Source: Micractinium sp. NFX-FRZ (taxonomy: Eukaryota > Chlorophyta > Trebouxiophyceae > Chlorellales > Chlorellaceae). Taken from it: a stretch of 64,000 nucleotides of DNA. Below are positions 47,601-59,600 of this stretch, piece by piece (the stretch's first letter is position 1; each line of letters starts with the position of its first letter). The translations under genes and the position numbers were made by a program. The stretch lies in contig JAPTJF010000154.1 in the NCBI GenBank assembly GCA_029339195.1, positions 1 through 64,000 on the forward strand. The letters are read 5' to 3'. The notes under the pieces are model-generated. The model made no database searches, was not told where the DNA came from, and was given only the letters and a program-made list of their open reading frames with translations.

Positions 47601-48396
47601 GCTGAACCATTGAACCCGCCCTGACACACCCAACACGTTCATGAGATGTCCGCCTAGCTGCAGGATGTCTCAATCTTCGCCCTCGCCCATCCTTGATTGC
47701 TGCGTCCCTTCGTTCCTTTCAAATCAGACTGCACCTCCAGCATGCTCTTTCCCTCCCGCCATGTCTGCGAGCTGGCCACTGGCCGCCCAAGGGCAAGATG
47801 TTTGCCAGTCGTGGCTGCAGGGAGCTCAAGGCCCCAAGCCAGCATCGCCCCCCCTCTCCGCCCCGCCCCCACCACCCATCCACCACCCACATACCGACTT
47901 GGGCACAAAATTGTGCCGGCCCTCACGTTGTTGTCAGCAGACACAAACGTCTTTCGAGTTCTTTCGCTCTCCCGCCACCTTCTTTCGCTCTCCCTTCGCT
48001 CTCCCGCCACCAAAGCTCAAGTTCTTCACTTGACTTTCAGCGATGCCCTTGCAACTGCCTTCACTCTGTTGCCATGCCACTGCACCAGTAGAGTTAAGCT
48101 GAGGAGCATGCCAGTCTCAAAAACGCGGGTAACAAGGTTGGTGGCTGGTGGACTGAAGGCACGCATGTTGAGGAGCCGCTTATGCCAGCGTGGCGCTGCT
48201 GTATCCCCCAGCTAGATGTATGCCGCCGGCACCGCCAGGCTGGCGCCCCACGTCCCCGCCTCCGTCGGCCGCTTCGAGGGGCGCTGCGGCCTGATCCACG
48301 CATATCCTACCTCGAGACTGCCTCAGCTCCCTCCAAGGCCGTCTGAGCCCTCTAGGTCGCCCTCGAGCTCAGACCTCCCCGCGGCGCTCGCCGCAC
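47455..48396. other. Region between kinase copies B and C
   Basis: The first 150 bp are the untranslated remainder of the copy B tail repeats. The rest shows no exon. A plus-strand pyrimidine-rich stretch lies near 47930-48010. The sequence before 48397 should be the copy C promoter. Confidence 0.45.
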
Positions 48397-51300
48397 ATGC
48401 GGTCCTGGCAGGCAGCGCTGCTAGTCACAGTAGTCGTCCGCTGCTCCGCCGCCTGCTGGAGCGCCGCAGCAGCGGGGCGGGGCGCCAGGCGCGACCCGCA
48501 TCCCGCTGCCAGTACCGGTGCGCCGCAGTAGCCGTGACTGAAGGGGCGACTGTGTCAAGCGCGCATGATTGGTGCGGTACCAGTGCTTTGTAACACAACC
48601 GCCGAGCCTCCGATACTTGCAGGGCCTCGTTTGCTCGGCGAGGAGCAGCAGCCGCAGCCCAGCGCACCTGTCGGCGCCCGCTCTGGCGACATTGTCTGGT
48701 CGATTCTGAGGCCCTGCCACGGCGGCGGCGTGCTGAACGCCAGCGGCAGCAGCCTGCGCTACATCTCAGTGCCACATGCCGCTCTGCTGGTGGGTGCCGC
48801 AGAAGCTCCTTGGGCGTGCAGGGCAGCTGGCCAGCCGCCCCAGCTCTTTCAAAGGCGTGCCCGCCCGTCTGCCCGCTCCGGGACTGAACCCTCCGTACTT
48901 CATTCCTCCCTTGCTTCCATCCACGCACCCCTCCCGCAGGGCAGCACGCTGAGCAGTGGCGCGGAGCCCACAGAAGAGGCCTGCCCGTCTGCCCGGGTGC
49001 CCAGCGACCGCACCTGCTTATCCTCCGTTCTTTCCTCCCTCCCTTCCTTCCAATCACTCATGCAGGGCACCACGCTCAGCAGGGGCGCGCAGGTCAGTGA
49101 GGAGGCCTGTGCGGCAGCCTGCGCCGCCACCAACAGTTGCCACATGTACAATTACTGCCCGCCCGGGGCGGCACAGGGGTGCGAAATGAACGGCTCGCTG
49201 GTGCGGGAGGAGGAGCGCACGTGCCACCTGCTGCAGCTGACGGCGGTGCAGGTGGGCGGGTGGTGCGGGTAGCTTGTTATAGATTGCGGGTGTGCTGGGG
49301 GGCACTGCAAGTCACCAGGGCCTGGTGGCTGACCTTGCCAGGTATAGAGAGGCCGTTGGCACGGCAGCCCGCCGTCTTGCAGCATACTCACCTGCGGTCT
49401 GCCTGTGCCCTGCTGCCTGCCTGGCCGGCTCGTGCACGTCCTGCCCCCTGCTGCCACGTGGTGGCTGCGCAGAGCACTCACGTATGCTCACTGCCCTCCT
49501 GGCCGCCTCCCGACACCGCGGCTGCAGAGCGGAACCATCCTTCCTCTGCTAGGAAACGGCAGCGACATCGCCACCACTGCAGGCGCCCCCATCGTTCCCG
49601 AGCTGGACGCCGTGCCCCTGGAAGTGGGGGGCTACCAGGCGGCTCTGGGAGAAAGCATTTTCGGAACTGGCAACGTAAGTGGAGGCACGGGACGACACAA
49701 CAACGGCATGGGCGTGATCAAGCTGTGCTGCCTTGGCCTGTCCGTACACCTACCCAAGTCTGCATGCGCTTGCCGTAAGACGCGCGCACTCGCCTCAACC
49801 CGCTACCCGCTGTGCAGTTTGAGTGCCCGCAGAGCTTCCAAGACTTCCTGTGCGCCCTGTCGGGAGAAGCCGCCCAGCTGGCAGCTGCATGCGACGCCCA
49901 GCCGGGCTGCACCAGCTTCACACTCGCCAGCGGAGCAGCCCCGCTGCTCAGCAGCACACGGGGCGGTAGCACAGTTGGGATACTGAACCAGGCGGCCCTG
50001 GCATCCGCCTTCAGCCCCTTCTGTTCGGCTTTCGTCAAGGCTCAAGGCTCTCCAGCCCAGCCGCCCGCCCCCAGCTGCAACGCCCCGCCCCCTTCACCAG
50101 GCAGCGGCCTGGTTGCCAGCTGGTCTGTTTTATGGCGCCCCCAGGGGGGTCTTCATGAGCTGCTAGGCGATGGTGAGCCTGTTAATGTGACAGCTGCCGG
50201 CTTGCAACTCAACAGCTGTCTCTCAACTGAGCCTGTCATCCCATGCATGAACAGCTGTCTCAGCTAAGCTTGTCATGCCTTGCTTGCACCCTTTCTCATC
50301 CAACAGACTTCAGGCCATCATGTCCCAACTTGAATCCTCTATTCTGCCTGCAGATGGCCCTGCCTACGCAGTTGTGGCTCCACACGCCCTGCTGCCGGGG
50401 GCCCAAGTGGCTGCACTTACCGTGGAGAGGAGCCTTGACGACTGCCTCCGGCGCTGCATCGCCCACCCCGAGTGCACATGTGAGCACATGCCGAGGGGGG
50501 GTGCTGGAACCAGGCTTCCATGTGTGGCGGCGGCCATTTGGAGGCCACTCTGCTGTCTGTCTGTCTGCCCCATTGAACGCCACATCTGCCCCACCAACCC
50601 ACTCTCCCCTCTCTCACCCGCACCCTGCTTCCCACAAACTCGCAGCCGTCAACTTCTGCCCAGCCGAGCCAGCGGAGGAGTGCGTCGTCGGCACCCTGGG
50701 CATCTCCAGCTTCCCCCCGGGAGCCTGCTCCCTGCTGTGGGAGGAGTCTGTGGCCCAAAACTATTCCGTGGCGGTGCTGGCAACTGGCGAAGGCTTGCAA
50801 ACTGTGGCAGGTCTGTCGGCTGCTCCTGGAGTTAGGTCATGCTTGGGTGGCCCCTGCCGAGGCAGCCCTTGCTTGCCGGGACCTTGGTGGAGGTGCATGC
50901 CTGCCTTGTGTCCTTGCCTCTTCCCTCCCCACGTCAGCCTCTGCGTGCGGCCCGCGCTGCAGGCGTGCCTGTCACCGCCCGCGCCAACCAGAGTGTGCCG
51001 GGGTACAAGCAGCACTTGGGGCAGGCCCTACTGGGTGAGCAAGCTGTTTGGGTGGCGACGTGGTTGTTTTACCCCCTTGAGACCTGCCTCACTTGTTTGA
51101 CCCCGTTGAAATCTGCGTGAGGCAGATGTTTGGGTGGGATGGTTGATTGATTGCTCTCAGCCAGTGGCTTTGTGTCTGAGCAGTGAGGAGGGGGGTTTGC
51201 GGAGCCTGTGTGCCAGCCCTTCCCTGTCCATATGTCATGTCTTGCGTCTCACTCGCACATTCCACGTTGACTTTGCCCAATGTCCCCTCCGCATGAAACC

Positions 51301-54300
51301 GGCTCAAATGTGCTCCACAATGCGCAGGCAGCTCCAACCTGCCCAGCGAGGTGTGCCCCGGCAGCCCCCGTGAAAACTACTGCCAGCTGGCAGGAAGTCT
51401 GGAGGTGAGGTGGCAGGGGGCCACGCTGCTGCATGTCGCCACGTCATCTCCCAGCCTGCTGTCCTTGCCTATCGAAAAGCTGGCCTCCTGATTCGATGCC
51501 ACCAGTTGTTAAGCCTGCCTGCCTGCCCCGCAACGCAGGAGGTGGCGGAGCGGTGCCGCCTGCACCCCAATTGCACAGGCTTTGTTTATAGGGAGGCTGG
51601 CTTGACGTTCAAAGGCAGCTCTGGCGTGCTCAAGGGGGTGGGAGGCGGACCCTTCGACCCCAGGTGGGAGGCGGCGGCATGTTGTGTACAGGGTGAGGGT
51701 GTGGGAGTGTGTATGGGGAAACCATGTAGGGTGAAGGAGGACCAGTAGCATGCCAGGTAGGGTGAAGGGGGACAAGCGGATCTGGTGCGATGCCTTGTTC
51801 CATCGCTTGCACTTGAGGGAGCAGGCAGGTGTCCACGAGTCTCTGCTGCCTGCATCCAGCACTATCACCATGCCCACCCGTGCCTGCCAGGCATGCCCAA
51901 GGCGCTTGCAAACACACACATGCACATCCTCCACGCTCCACGCATTGCCCACGCGCTGCAGCCGCGTCAACTGGAGCCCGGGGGCGTCTCTCTATGTGAA
52001 GGAGGGCTTTCTCGAGGAGGCAGCCCCACTGCCAGCCGCCGTGGAGCAGCAGCTGCAGGCGGGCGCTGCCCCAGCCCCACCTGCCGCTGCAGCAGGCGCT
52101 GGTCTGAGTGGCGGGGAGATTGCGGGCATTGCCGTCGGCTCCGTGACTGCCGTGGTCGCAGCTGCAGCTGCGACTGTGCTGTGGTTGCGGCACCGGCGGC
52201 GCCGCAGAGCAGGGCGCTCGCCCCCGCACTCGCCTCTCAAGGTCCTGCCCACCAGCCAGTTGTCTCCCGCCGGCCTGCCAGGCTCTGCGGACCCTTCTAA
52301 CGAGGCCCGCAGCAGCCTGCCCTCGGAGCTTCCCGAAGTGCAGCTGAGCGAAGGCGGGGCAGTGCAGCTGGCAGTGGGCAGCAGCGGCGATGGCATGCTG
52401 CTACAGCTGAGCAGCAAGAGACCTCCGAGCGCATCGCCACGCTTTCCTGCAGCAGGGTGGGCAGGCGGCAGCGGCAGCCCTTCCCGGGGCCTGGCTGCTT
52501 TTGAGGGCGGGCTGCTGACAACGCTGCATGAGGGTGCTGCTCAGTCTGACGCTGCCAGCACTTGGGGCAGCGGCCCAGCGGCTGCTGGTGGCACAGGCGG
52601 CATCAGCAGCATTGGAAGCGATGACATCACTACCAGCGGCGCGCTGGCGCTGGTGTCTCGCCTGCTGGAAGCGTCTGCTGGGTGGGAGGAGATGCTGGTG
52701 CCCGAAGATGCGGTGACGTTCATGGAGGGGCCCAACGGGCGGCTTGCGGTGCTGGGGCAGGGAGGGTGAGTGGGTGCAGGTGCGGGGCAGGGCATGCGAG
52801 CAAAAGTGTGTGTTTGGATCGAGTGATTCTCAGCCGCATGTGAGTTCACATCTGGACGCACCCCATGTGCTTGCATACGAGCAGATGCCATGATCATCTC
52901 TTCTCCCTGCAAGGTGTGCCCATCCAGCTCCTCCACTCTGTGCCTGATCACCTCCCCGCCCTGCCCCGTCATCTCCCTTCTTCCCAGCTTTGGTGCCGTG
53001 TACAAGGTGCTGCTGCACGGCCACACCGTGTGCGCCGCCAAGATTCTGGAGTGGGAGGGGGCGGAGCACCTGCAGACCATGTTTGTGCAGGTCCAAAGGG
53101 CGGGGGTGGGGACAGAAGGGGGAGGCTGGCAGGGGCTTGCGCATTTAGCAGCAGCAGCACAGGCTCTCTTGCTGGCTTGCATGCGTGGCACCCCTGGTGT
53201 CACCAAATTGGCTAGCCTGCCCTGCAGTGCTTCAATAATTGCCCCGCCCCTGCCCTTGTATGTGTGCAGGAAGCCAGCATGATGCGGCGCCTGCAGGTGG
53301 GGCTGGGAGGCAGCTGTGGAGAGAGGGTGGTGGGCTGGGGCCTAGGGGCATTGGCCCGGTTGGCTCTGCGACACGCCATGGTGGTACTCTGGCGTTACAA
53401 CCCTGAACGTACTCTGGCGTTTAGGGTTGTAGTTAGGGCCGTAAAAAGCTTAAACCCTAACCCTCACACGGTTGTCGTTGTCCGACGGGCTGAGCCAAGC
53501 GCTGCTACAGAATAAACTGAGCGCTGGCCCACTTCTCTGCCCAACCCTGCTGTCACTGCAGCATCCAAACGTAGTGCAGGTGAGACAGAACTGCGCCAGC
53601 TTCCCAGCATCAGCTGCCCCTGCCACCGGCTTGGATTTTGCCGCTGGATTCTGTTCACCAACCTGCCCTTGCTAGGCACAGTTGGCATAGCAGCTGCTTT
53701 GCGGCAATTCACGCAGCGCTGTCTCGCCCTCCTCAATGTCCCACCCCAACTTGTGTGCTCTTCTGTGCCGCTCCCCAAAACCTTATAAATATGCCAGCTT
53801 ATGGGCATCTGCATGTCTGACACCCGAGGCACGCTGCTGATGGAGTTCTGCGCGGGCAGGGACCTTGACGCAGGTGAGTGGGCAAGCAGATTTTGCTCCG
53901 GGGGGCCTGGCGCATTCATACACTTTCTGCCAACGCTCACCGCTCCTTTTCCTTGTGGTGTGTTAGCGCCGCCTGGCCTGACTCCACACATCGTCTCTGC
54001 CCGCGCGGCGGCACGTCATATGTTGGCGGCCCGCTCCTGCTCCTCTGCAGCCATGCACGCCCGCACCCGCACCACTGGCGTGCGTGTGCTGGATTGGGGC
54101 GGCAGGGGCAGGTGGGGCGGCCAGCAGAGAAGGGAGAAGGCGCAGAGAGGGAGGATGACGCCCTGGGGCGTGAGGTGTTGGCTAGCAAAGGGTGGAGCAA
54201 CCTTGCCGCGCGCCAGTGCCGGGCCCGTGCTGTTGACGATTGCAATTGCATACGCCGCCTGCCGTGCGGTTGAGAAGCTGATGCATTTGACAGGATCTTG

Positions 54301-56163
54301 AGCGGAAGCTTCCCTTGGGGGGAAACCCTTCCCTCATACTTCAAACCCCTGCAACCCCCAAAGCCACCAGACCTGAACCCCACGCCACCCTTCTCCCGCA
54401 GGCGTGTGGCCCAGGACGTTGCGGCGGGGCTGGCATACCTTCACGACCGCAGGATATTGCACCTGGTGAGCGGGCTCGGAGGGGGAGGGGAGGGGGAGGA
54501 AAGGAGGGCTGCAGCTTGGCTGCCTCACTGCGGGGTCTGTGCACATGTGGCCACCCGTCTCCTCCGCCCCTCTGCCTGGCCACTGGCCACGTGACCACCG
54601 TTTCCTCTTGGCCGCTGCTTGCTTCAGTCGTCTCCCCGTGAAGACCACACACCTCTCCCCTCCATTTCTGTCCCCTCTCCCCTCCCCTCCTCTCCCCTCC
54701 TCTCCCCGCCACCCACTCACCCTGCCTCCCCCCTCCTCTCCTCATCGTACCTGCCCCCCCCCCATGGCTGCTGCAGGACCTGAAGCCCCACAACATCCTG
54801 CTCACCCGGGAGGGGCTGGCCAAAATCGGGGACGTGGGGCTGGCGCGGTGAGCCGGGGGGGTGGCACACCGTGCTTGCTGGCGGCAGACAACAATGCCTG
54901 GGGGTATTGAGTGCGTAAGGTTGGCATCATTCTTGGGTCCGAGTTCCACCTCTTGTGCCCGTAAGCCCGGCGGAATGCCTGCTGCCCACACCGCCGCTTC
55001 AACCCATTGTCTTGCCTGCAGGTTGGTCAACCGCACCCACCTCAGCGTGAATGGCCAGTTTGGGTGCGCAGTAGCGACAGTTCCAGCTGCCTGTCTGCCG
55101 ATACAATCATGCCAACTTCAGCGGACGTGCCTAGCTCATACATCAACCCTGAACGGAAGTTGAATACCACCCAGCACACTGCCTGGAGACTCAGATCGCA
55201 TTGCCCACCCTTTGCTCTCCAACAACTTGCCCACATCTGCCTCCCCTCCCCGCCCCGCAGCACCCTGGACTACGCCGCCCCGGAGGTGCTGATGGGTCGG
55301 GGCGCCACCTACGCCGCCGACATCTGGTCCTTTGGCGTCTTGCTCTTCCAGCTGGTCACAGGTGAGGCGGACGGCGGCGATGCAGGGGAGAAATGCACCT
55401 TGCTCGCCGTGGGTTGGGCTGTGTTTGTTGCCTATTGGCGGGCTGACCCCTGCTCTCCTCATGTGTACGCACCCACACCCTGCCTGATGCACCGCCTGCC
55501 TGGGGTGCTTGCTGTTCCTGCCTGCAGGCGAGCAGCCGCGCCGGGGGCAGCTGCGGCCGCTGCACGCGCCCGAAGAGTGCCCAGCGGCAGTGGCCGAGCT
55601 GCAGCTGCGGTAAGCCCGGGCCTGGTGTGGGGTGTGGCTGAGAACCAGCCGCTGTATCGCGCTCAGCAACAGCCCAGGCAACGTTGCATGCCGTCCCCCA
55701 GAATGCTTTGCCAACTGGAGGTGTGTGCGCGCAAACAGCGCAACTCGTCCCTGCACTCAATTCACTGGCATTCAATCAACGACGGCAAGTTGCCCTGGTT
55801 CACTTCGTTACTTGCAGGTGCGTTGCTGGGGACCCTACTGAGAGGCCCACAGCCGCCGAGGTGCTGGAGGTGCTGCGGGCAACAGAGCCGCCACGTCGGC
55901 CTTCCCAAGAGCAGTCGCCGTCGCGGAGGCTGCCCACCTCGCTGCCTATGCCACCCCAGGAAGTAGTTCAGCAGCCTAGCGGGCCTGGCATGCTGCGGCC
56001 AGCCAGCGCAGCGGCCGCACTGCAGTCCAGTGCTTCGCCGCCAACCAGCGGTATCGATCAGCCGCTGGCTGGTGTGGAACCGAGGGCTGCTAGTGGGCTG
56101 CCGCATGCCGCTAGCCCGGCAGTGCCGAACCTACCACCTGACAGCGGCGCCAAGCGTTGCTGA
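48397..56163 (+). CDS. Receptor-like kinase copy C with PAN/Apple-like ectodomain, 1111 aa
   Basis: Exons from 48397-48517 and 48623-48789 through 55818-56163 sum to 3336 nt in frame. The N-terminus 'MRSWQAALLVTVVVRCSAAC' is a signal peptide. Ectodomain units match copy B: 'WSILRPCHGGGVL', 'EEACAAACAATNSCHMYNYC', 'CPQSFQDFLCALSGEAAQLA', 'LDDCLRRCIAHPEC', 'CPGSPRENYCQLAGSLE' and 'EVAERCRLHPNCTGFVY'. The transmembrane helix is 'LSGGEIAGIAVGSVTAVVAA' with a following 'LWLRHRRRRRAG' stop-transfer cluster. The kinase domain runs from 52766 on: 'FGAVYKVLLHGHTVCAAKIL', 'ILHLDLKPHNILL', 'IGDVGLAR' and 'DYAAPEVLMGRGATYAADIW'. Catalytic Asp, Lys and Asn are kept. One exon that is whole in A and B is split here by an extra 265-bp intron (53297-53561). 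The first donor analogous to 48518 is not used in copy B, whose first exon reads through. Role by family: membrane receptor kinase, substrate unknown. Confidence 0.86.
48937..48990 (+). repeat. Ghost copy of a copy C ectodomain exon start
   Basis: A cag acceptor followed by 'ggcagcacgctgagcagtgg' and sequence through 'gaagaggcctgcccg' matches the true exon start at 49066 ('ggcaccacgctcagcagggg'). It lies about 128 bp upstream in the same intron. Confidence 0.8.
53297..53561 (+). other. Copy C-specific intron with telomere-like sequence
   Basis: The interval splits 'MMRRLQ' from 'HPNVVQ'. Copies A and B have no intron here. It begins gtgggg and ends ctgcag. Inside, 53418-53470 contains a TTTAGGG motif and the inverted 'aaaccctaaccct', separated by about 25 bp. 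The 12-mer 'tactctggcgtt' also occurs twice. Confidence 0.75.
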
Positions 56164-56391
56164 TGCGACACCATTGCAGGGCAGCGAGCGCTGCTGACGT
56201 GCCGCCAGGCACTGGCACAATCCCACAGCTCTGTTGGCGAGCACCCGGGTGCTGCTGCTCCCCCCAGCACCTGAGGTGTTGTCTCCACCTGGCTTCCTCC
56301 TAGAATCTCGCACGTACATCCTTCCTTTCCACCCCAGAACTTGCACGTAACCTGTTTTCATGTACCCTACACACCTTTGCGCCCATGATGT

Positions 56392-56396
56392 TTACA
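56392..56396 (-). promoter_or_regulatory. TGTAA polyadenylation signal of the RluA-like gene
   Basis: TTACA on the plus strand is TGTAA on the minus strand, about 210 nt past the RluA stop. The interval 56164-56604 otherwise shows no exon and holds the 3' UTRs of copy C and this gene. Confidence 0.45.
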
Positions 56397-56604
56397 CGTA
56401 GAAGGCACACCTCGTTCGCGTCAAAAGCTCAGGACCGGCTGACCCAGGCCAGCCGCTTTACTGTCAACCTACGAAATCAAAACCGTGCACATGACGCGCC
56501 CTCGAATAAGGTTCACACACCAATGGCAATGTAGGTAAGATGAAATCCACCGCTGTTGGGAGGAAGCGCCAGCTGCCTTGCACACCACGGCTGGGCCAAT
56601 CAAT

Positions 56605-59600
56605 TCAAGTTGCAGCCTCCGCAGGTGCATCTGCTGCCGCTGCCGCTGCTGCCTCCGCCGCAGCCCCAAACTCCGCCCCCGGCACGTGCTGCAGCCCCAG
56701 CTGCGACATGGCCTCCAGAAAGTCGGGAGGCAGCGGGGCACGCACGGTCAGCGTCTCGCCGCTGCGCGGGTGCTGGATGGTCACGGCGGCGGCGTGCAGC
56801 GCGTGGCGCGCGATCCAGGGTCCTGCAGGGCAGGGCAGCAGTGGGCTGGGTTGGGTTAGGATGAGCTAGCGAGCTCGAGCCAGGTGGGCGCCCAGGCCAG
56901 GGCATCAGCATCGGCTCCAATGGAAGTGGCCCTCAGCTGCGCCTGCTGCGGAGCACAGCAGAGCACAGCAGCCTGCAGGGCCTGGTGTACAAGAAGGTGC
57001 CTTGCATGATGCGCAGCGCAGCTTGGCAGCCTGGGCCAGATAGCAGCTCTCCGCCACCGCCCGTTTTTGCACTACATGACCAACGTTGTCCCCTGCCTCC
57101 ACGCTTCGCTCCACGAGATGCCGCCTCGCACAATTGCACGCCTTGCTGCCACCCCACCCCTGCAAGCACCACACCCTACCCTAGTGCCCCTAGCTCCCAC
57201 CTTTCACTCCGTAGATGTCGTCTCCCACAATGGCGTGCCCCGCATGCGCCAGGTGCACCCGGATCTGCCAGGCAGGGAAGGGTGGCGTGGGGAGGAGAGA
57301 AGGGTAAGAGAAGTCGGGGAGACACCCACGGAACGGCGCAAGGCTGGGCAGGGCTGGCCAGGTGAGTACAGCGAGTGGTGCGGCCGCCCACAGGCCACCC
57401 GTTCCCTAGAACGCGCGCAAGGCAGGGAGGCAACACGCAGCAAGCGTGCACGGCACAGCACAGCGCTGCGCCTGCAGGCCCGCATGCCCTCCAACAGTGC
57501 AAGACAGGCAGATTCGGCCAGGCAGTGCACAGCAGCCTTGCTCAGTTTGCGGAGAGGCGCCCACACCTGGTGAGTGCGCCCCGTCAGCGGCCTGCAGCTG
57601 ACCAGGCTGAGCCCCCCGCTCGCTAGCGCCGCCGCCAGCGCGGCATCTGACCGCAGCGCTGGCGTGCCAGCTGTCGCCAGGTCAGCGCCCCCCACCGACT
57701 CGACAACCGTAAAGTCTGTGAGGGCGGGCTTGCCGCCGGCGAGCACCTTGCGAGCGACGCTGCAAGGGTGAGAAGGAGGCCCGGGCAGGGCGGAGCGGAG
57801 GAGGAGGCAGGGCGGTGAGGGGCTGCGGCGGCAGGGAGGAGGAGGCAGGGCAGTGGAAAGACAAGACGCATGGGTGCTGCTACTCATGCACGGCCCGATG
57901 AGATAATCAGGTCATGCACAGCACACACTCACACGTCGTCTGGGTCCCGCTCAATGGGTGCGTCCACGGTGAAGTGCTGCTGGGGCGGTACACCCACCGC
58001 CAGCGCCATGTACTGCTTGCGCACCGTCTTGCGCCTGCACAAGGGGATGGCAGGGCAGGGCAGGCGGGAGGGCAAGGAGCCGCGGTGGGTGGGTGGCCAG
58101 TGCAGCGCCGGCGTTTGCCAAGGGCTGTGACGTGACAGCGCGCTGCCCAGGTGCACCCAGGCTGTGCATGCCTCCAACTTGCGCTTGAGAATGTGTATCA
58201 CGCCTGCAGCGCCCTCTGTGCTGCCGCCAGCAGAAGTTATGAATGCAATGGCCCTGCAGCTCGGGCGTGGCCCTCAAGCATACCTGTTGCCCAAACTCTC
58301 CTGCACGTCCCGCTCCCCCGACGTGACCTCACCCCCGTGCTCCTCCCGCAGTGTGCCCTGCCTACCATGTCCCGCAACCCGCGTCGCGCAACCCGCAGCT
58401 AACGAAGCGCTAAGCCAATCCAAGCCAAGAGGTTTTTACAAACCGTTTGCCAGCCTACCTGAACTGCACATGCACCCCGTCCACAATGTCCCGCTTCTTG
58501 GCAAACAGCACCACGCCTGCAGGGGGGGGACGCAGCAGACGCAGCAGCGGCATTTTGATCGGCAAGAGGGGCAGGAGGTGCACCCATATCACTCCCGCCC
58601 TCCAGCATCATTAGGACATTCAGCTGCAGCATTCCCCCGCCCATGGGCCACTCAGACACGGCGCAGCTGGAGCCCCCCAGCACAAGCAAAAAGCACACGA
58701 GCGTCGCACCGGTGGTGTTCATGTCCAGCCGGTGAAGCGTCAGCGGCTCAAACCCCAGCGTGCCTGCAGGCACAGAGGGCCAGAGGGCAGGGGCAGGGCA
58801 GCAGGGATGGGGGCACAGCCAGGCCAGATGAGGAGGCACCCATTGGGACTGTAACTAAAGACAGGTGGCACATGACGTCCTGCCCACCACACCTGCCATA
58901 CGTCCCGCTTGCCCTGTCCCACCCCACCCAACCCACCTCCCCATTACCAGCGCACCCTTCCATCCGCTCTCACCCTGGTTTCCGCTGCGCCCCACATCGT
59001 TTGCTGCACCCCATCCGTCCCCTCTTGGCCATCTCGCCCCCCTCATCCCACCCCACCCGACCGCCACCCACCAATGATGCGGTTGACCATGCTGCCCCCG
59101 ATGTACCGGTGCTTGGGTGCTGTGATCACACCTGGGGGCTTGTTCACTGCCACAGAGGGGAGGGCAAGCGGCAGCAGGCGAGGCTGGGTGAGCACAGGCA
59201 CGGAACGGTGGGCAACCCCAGGCGACATGAGGATGCCTGCCCGCTCTGCCAGGCAGAAGCACAGACACAAAAAACACAGAGGGTACAGCACAGCACAACT
59301 CCAGCACAGCACAGCGCAGCACAGCGCAGCGCAGCACACCTGCGATCAGGTCGTCGTCCTCATACAGCACCTCCACTGGGTGGTAGTCCGCAGCCAGGGG
59401 CACCGACTTCATGGCGGCCTGTGTTGGGTGGCGGTGAGGGGAGGGAGGCGGTTGGGGGCGGGTGGGGCGGGGCACATTGGGCAGGCTAAGGACGGGAGGC
59501 GGGAGTACATCCTGGGGGCGGTGAGGGGAGGGAGGCGGTTGGGGGCGGTGGGGCGGGAGGCGGCGGCACACCGAGGGCACCGGACGGTGCCAGCAGCATA

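Noticed and set aside
53380..53480. Telomere-like sequence as a real chromosome end
   Set aside because: Only one or two degenerate units are present on each strand, flanked by continuous gene sequence of copy C.
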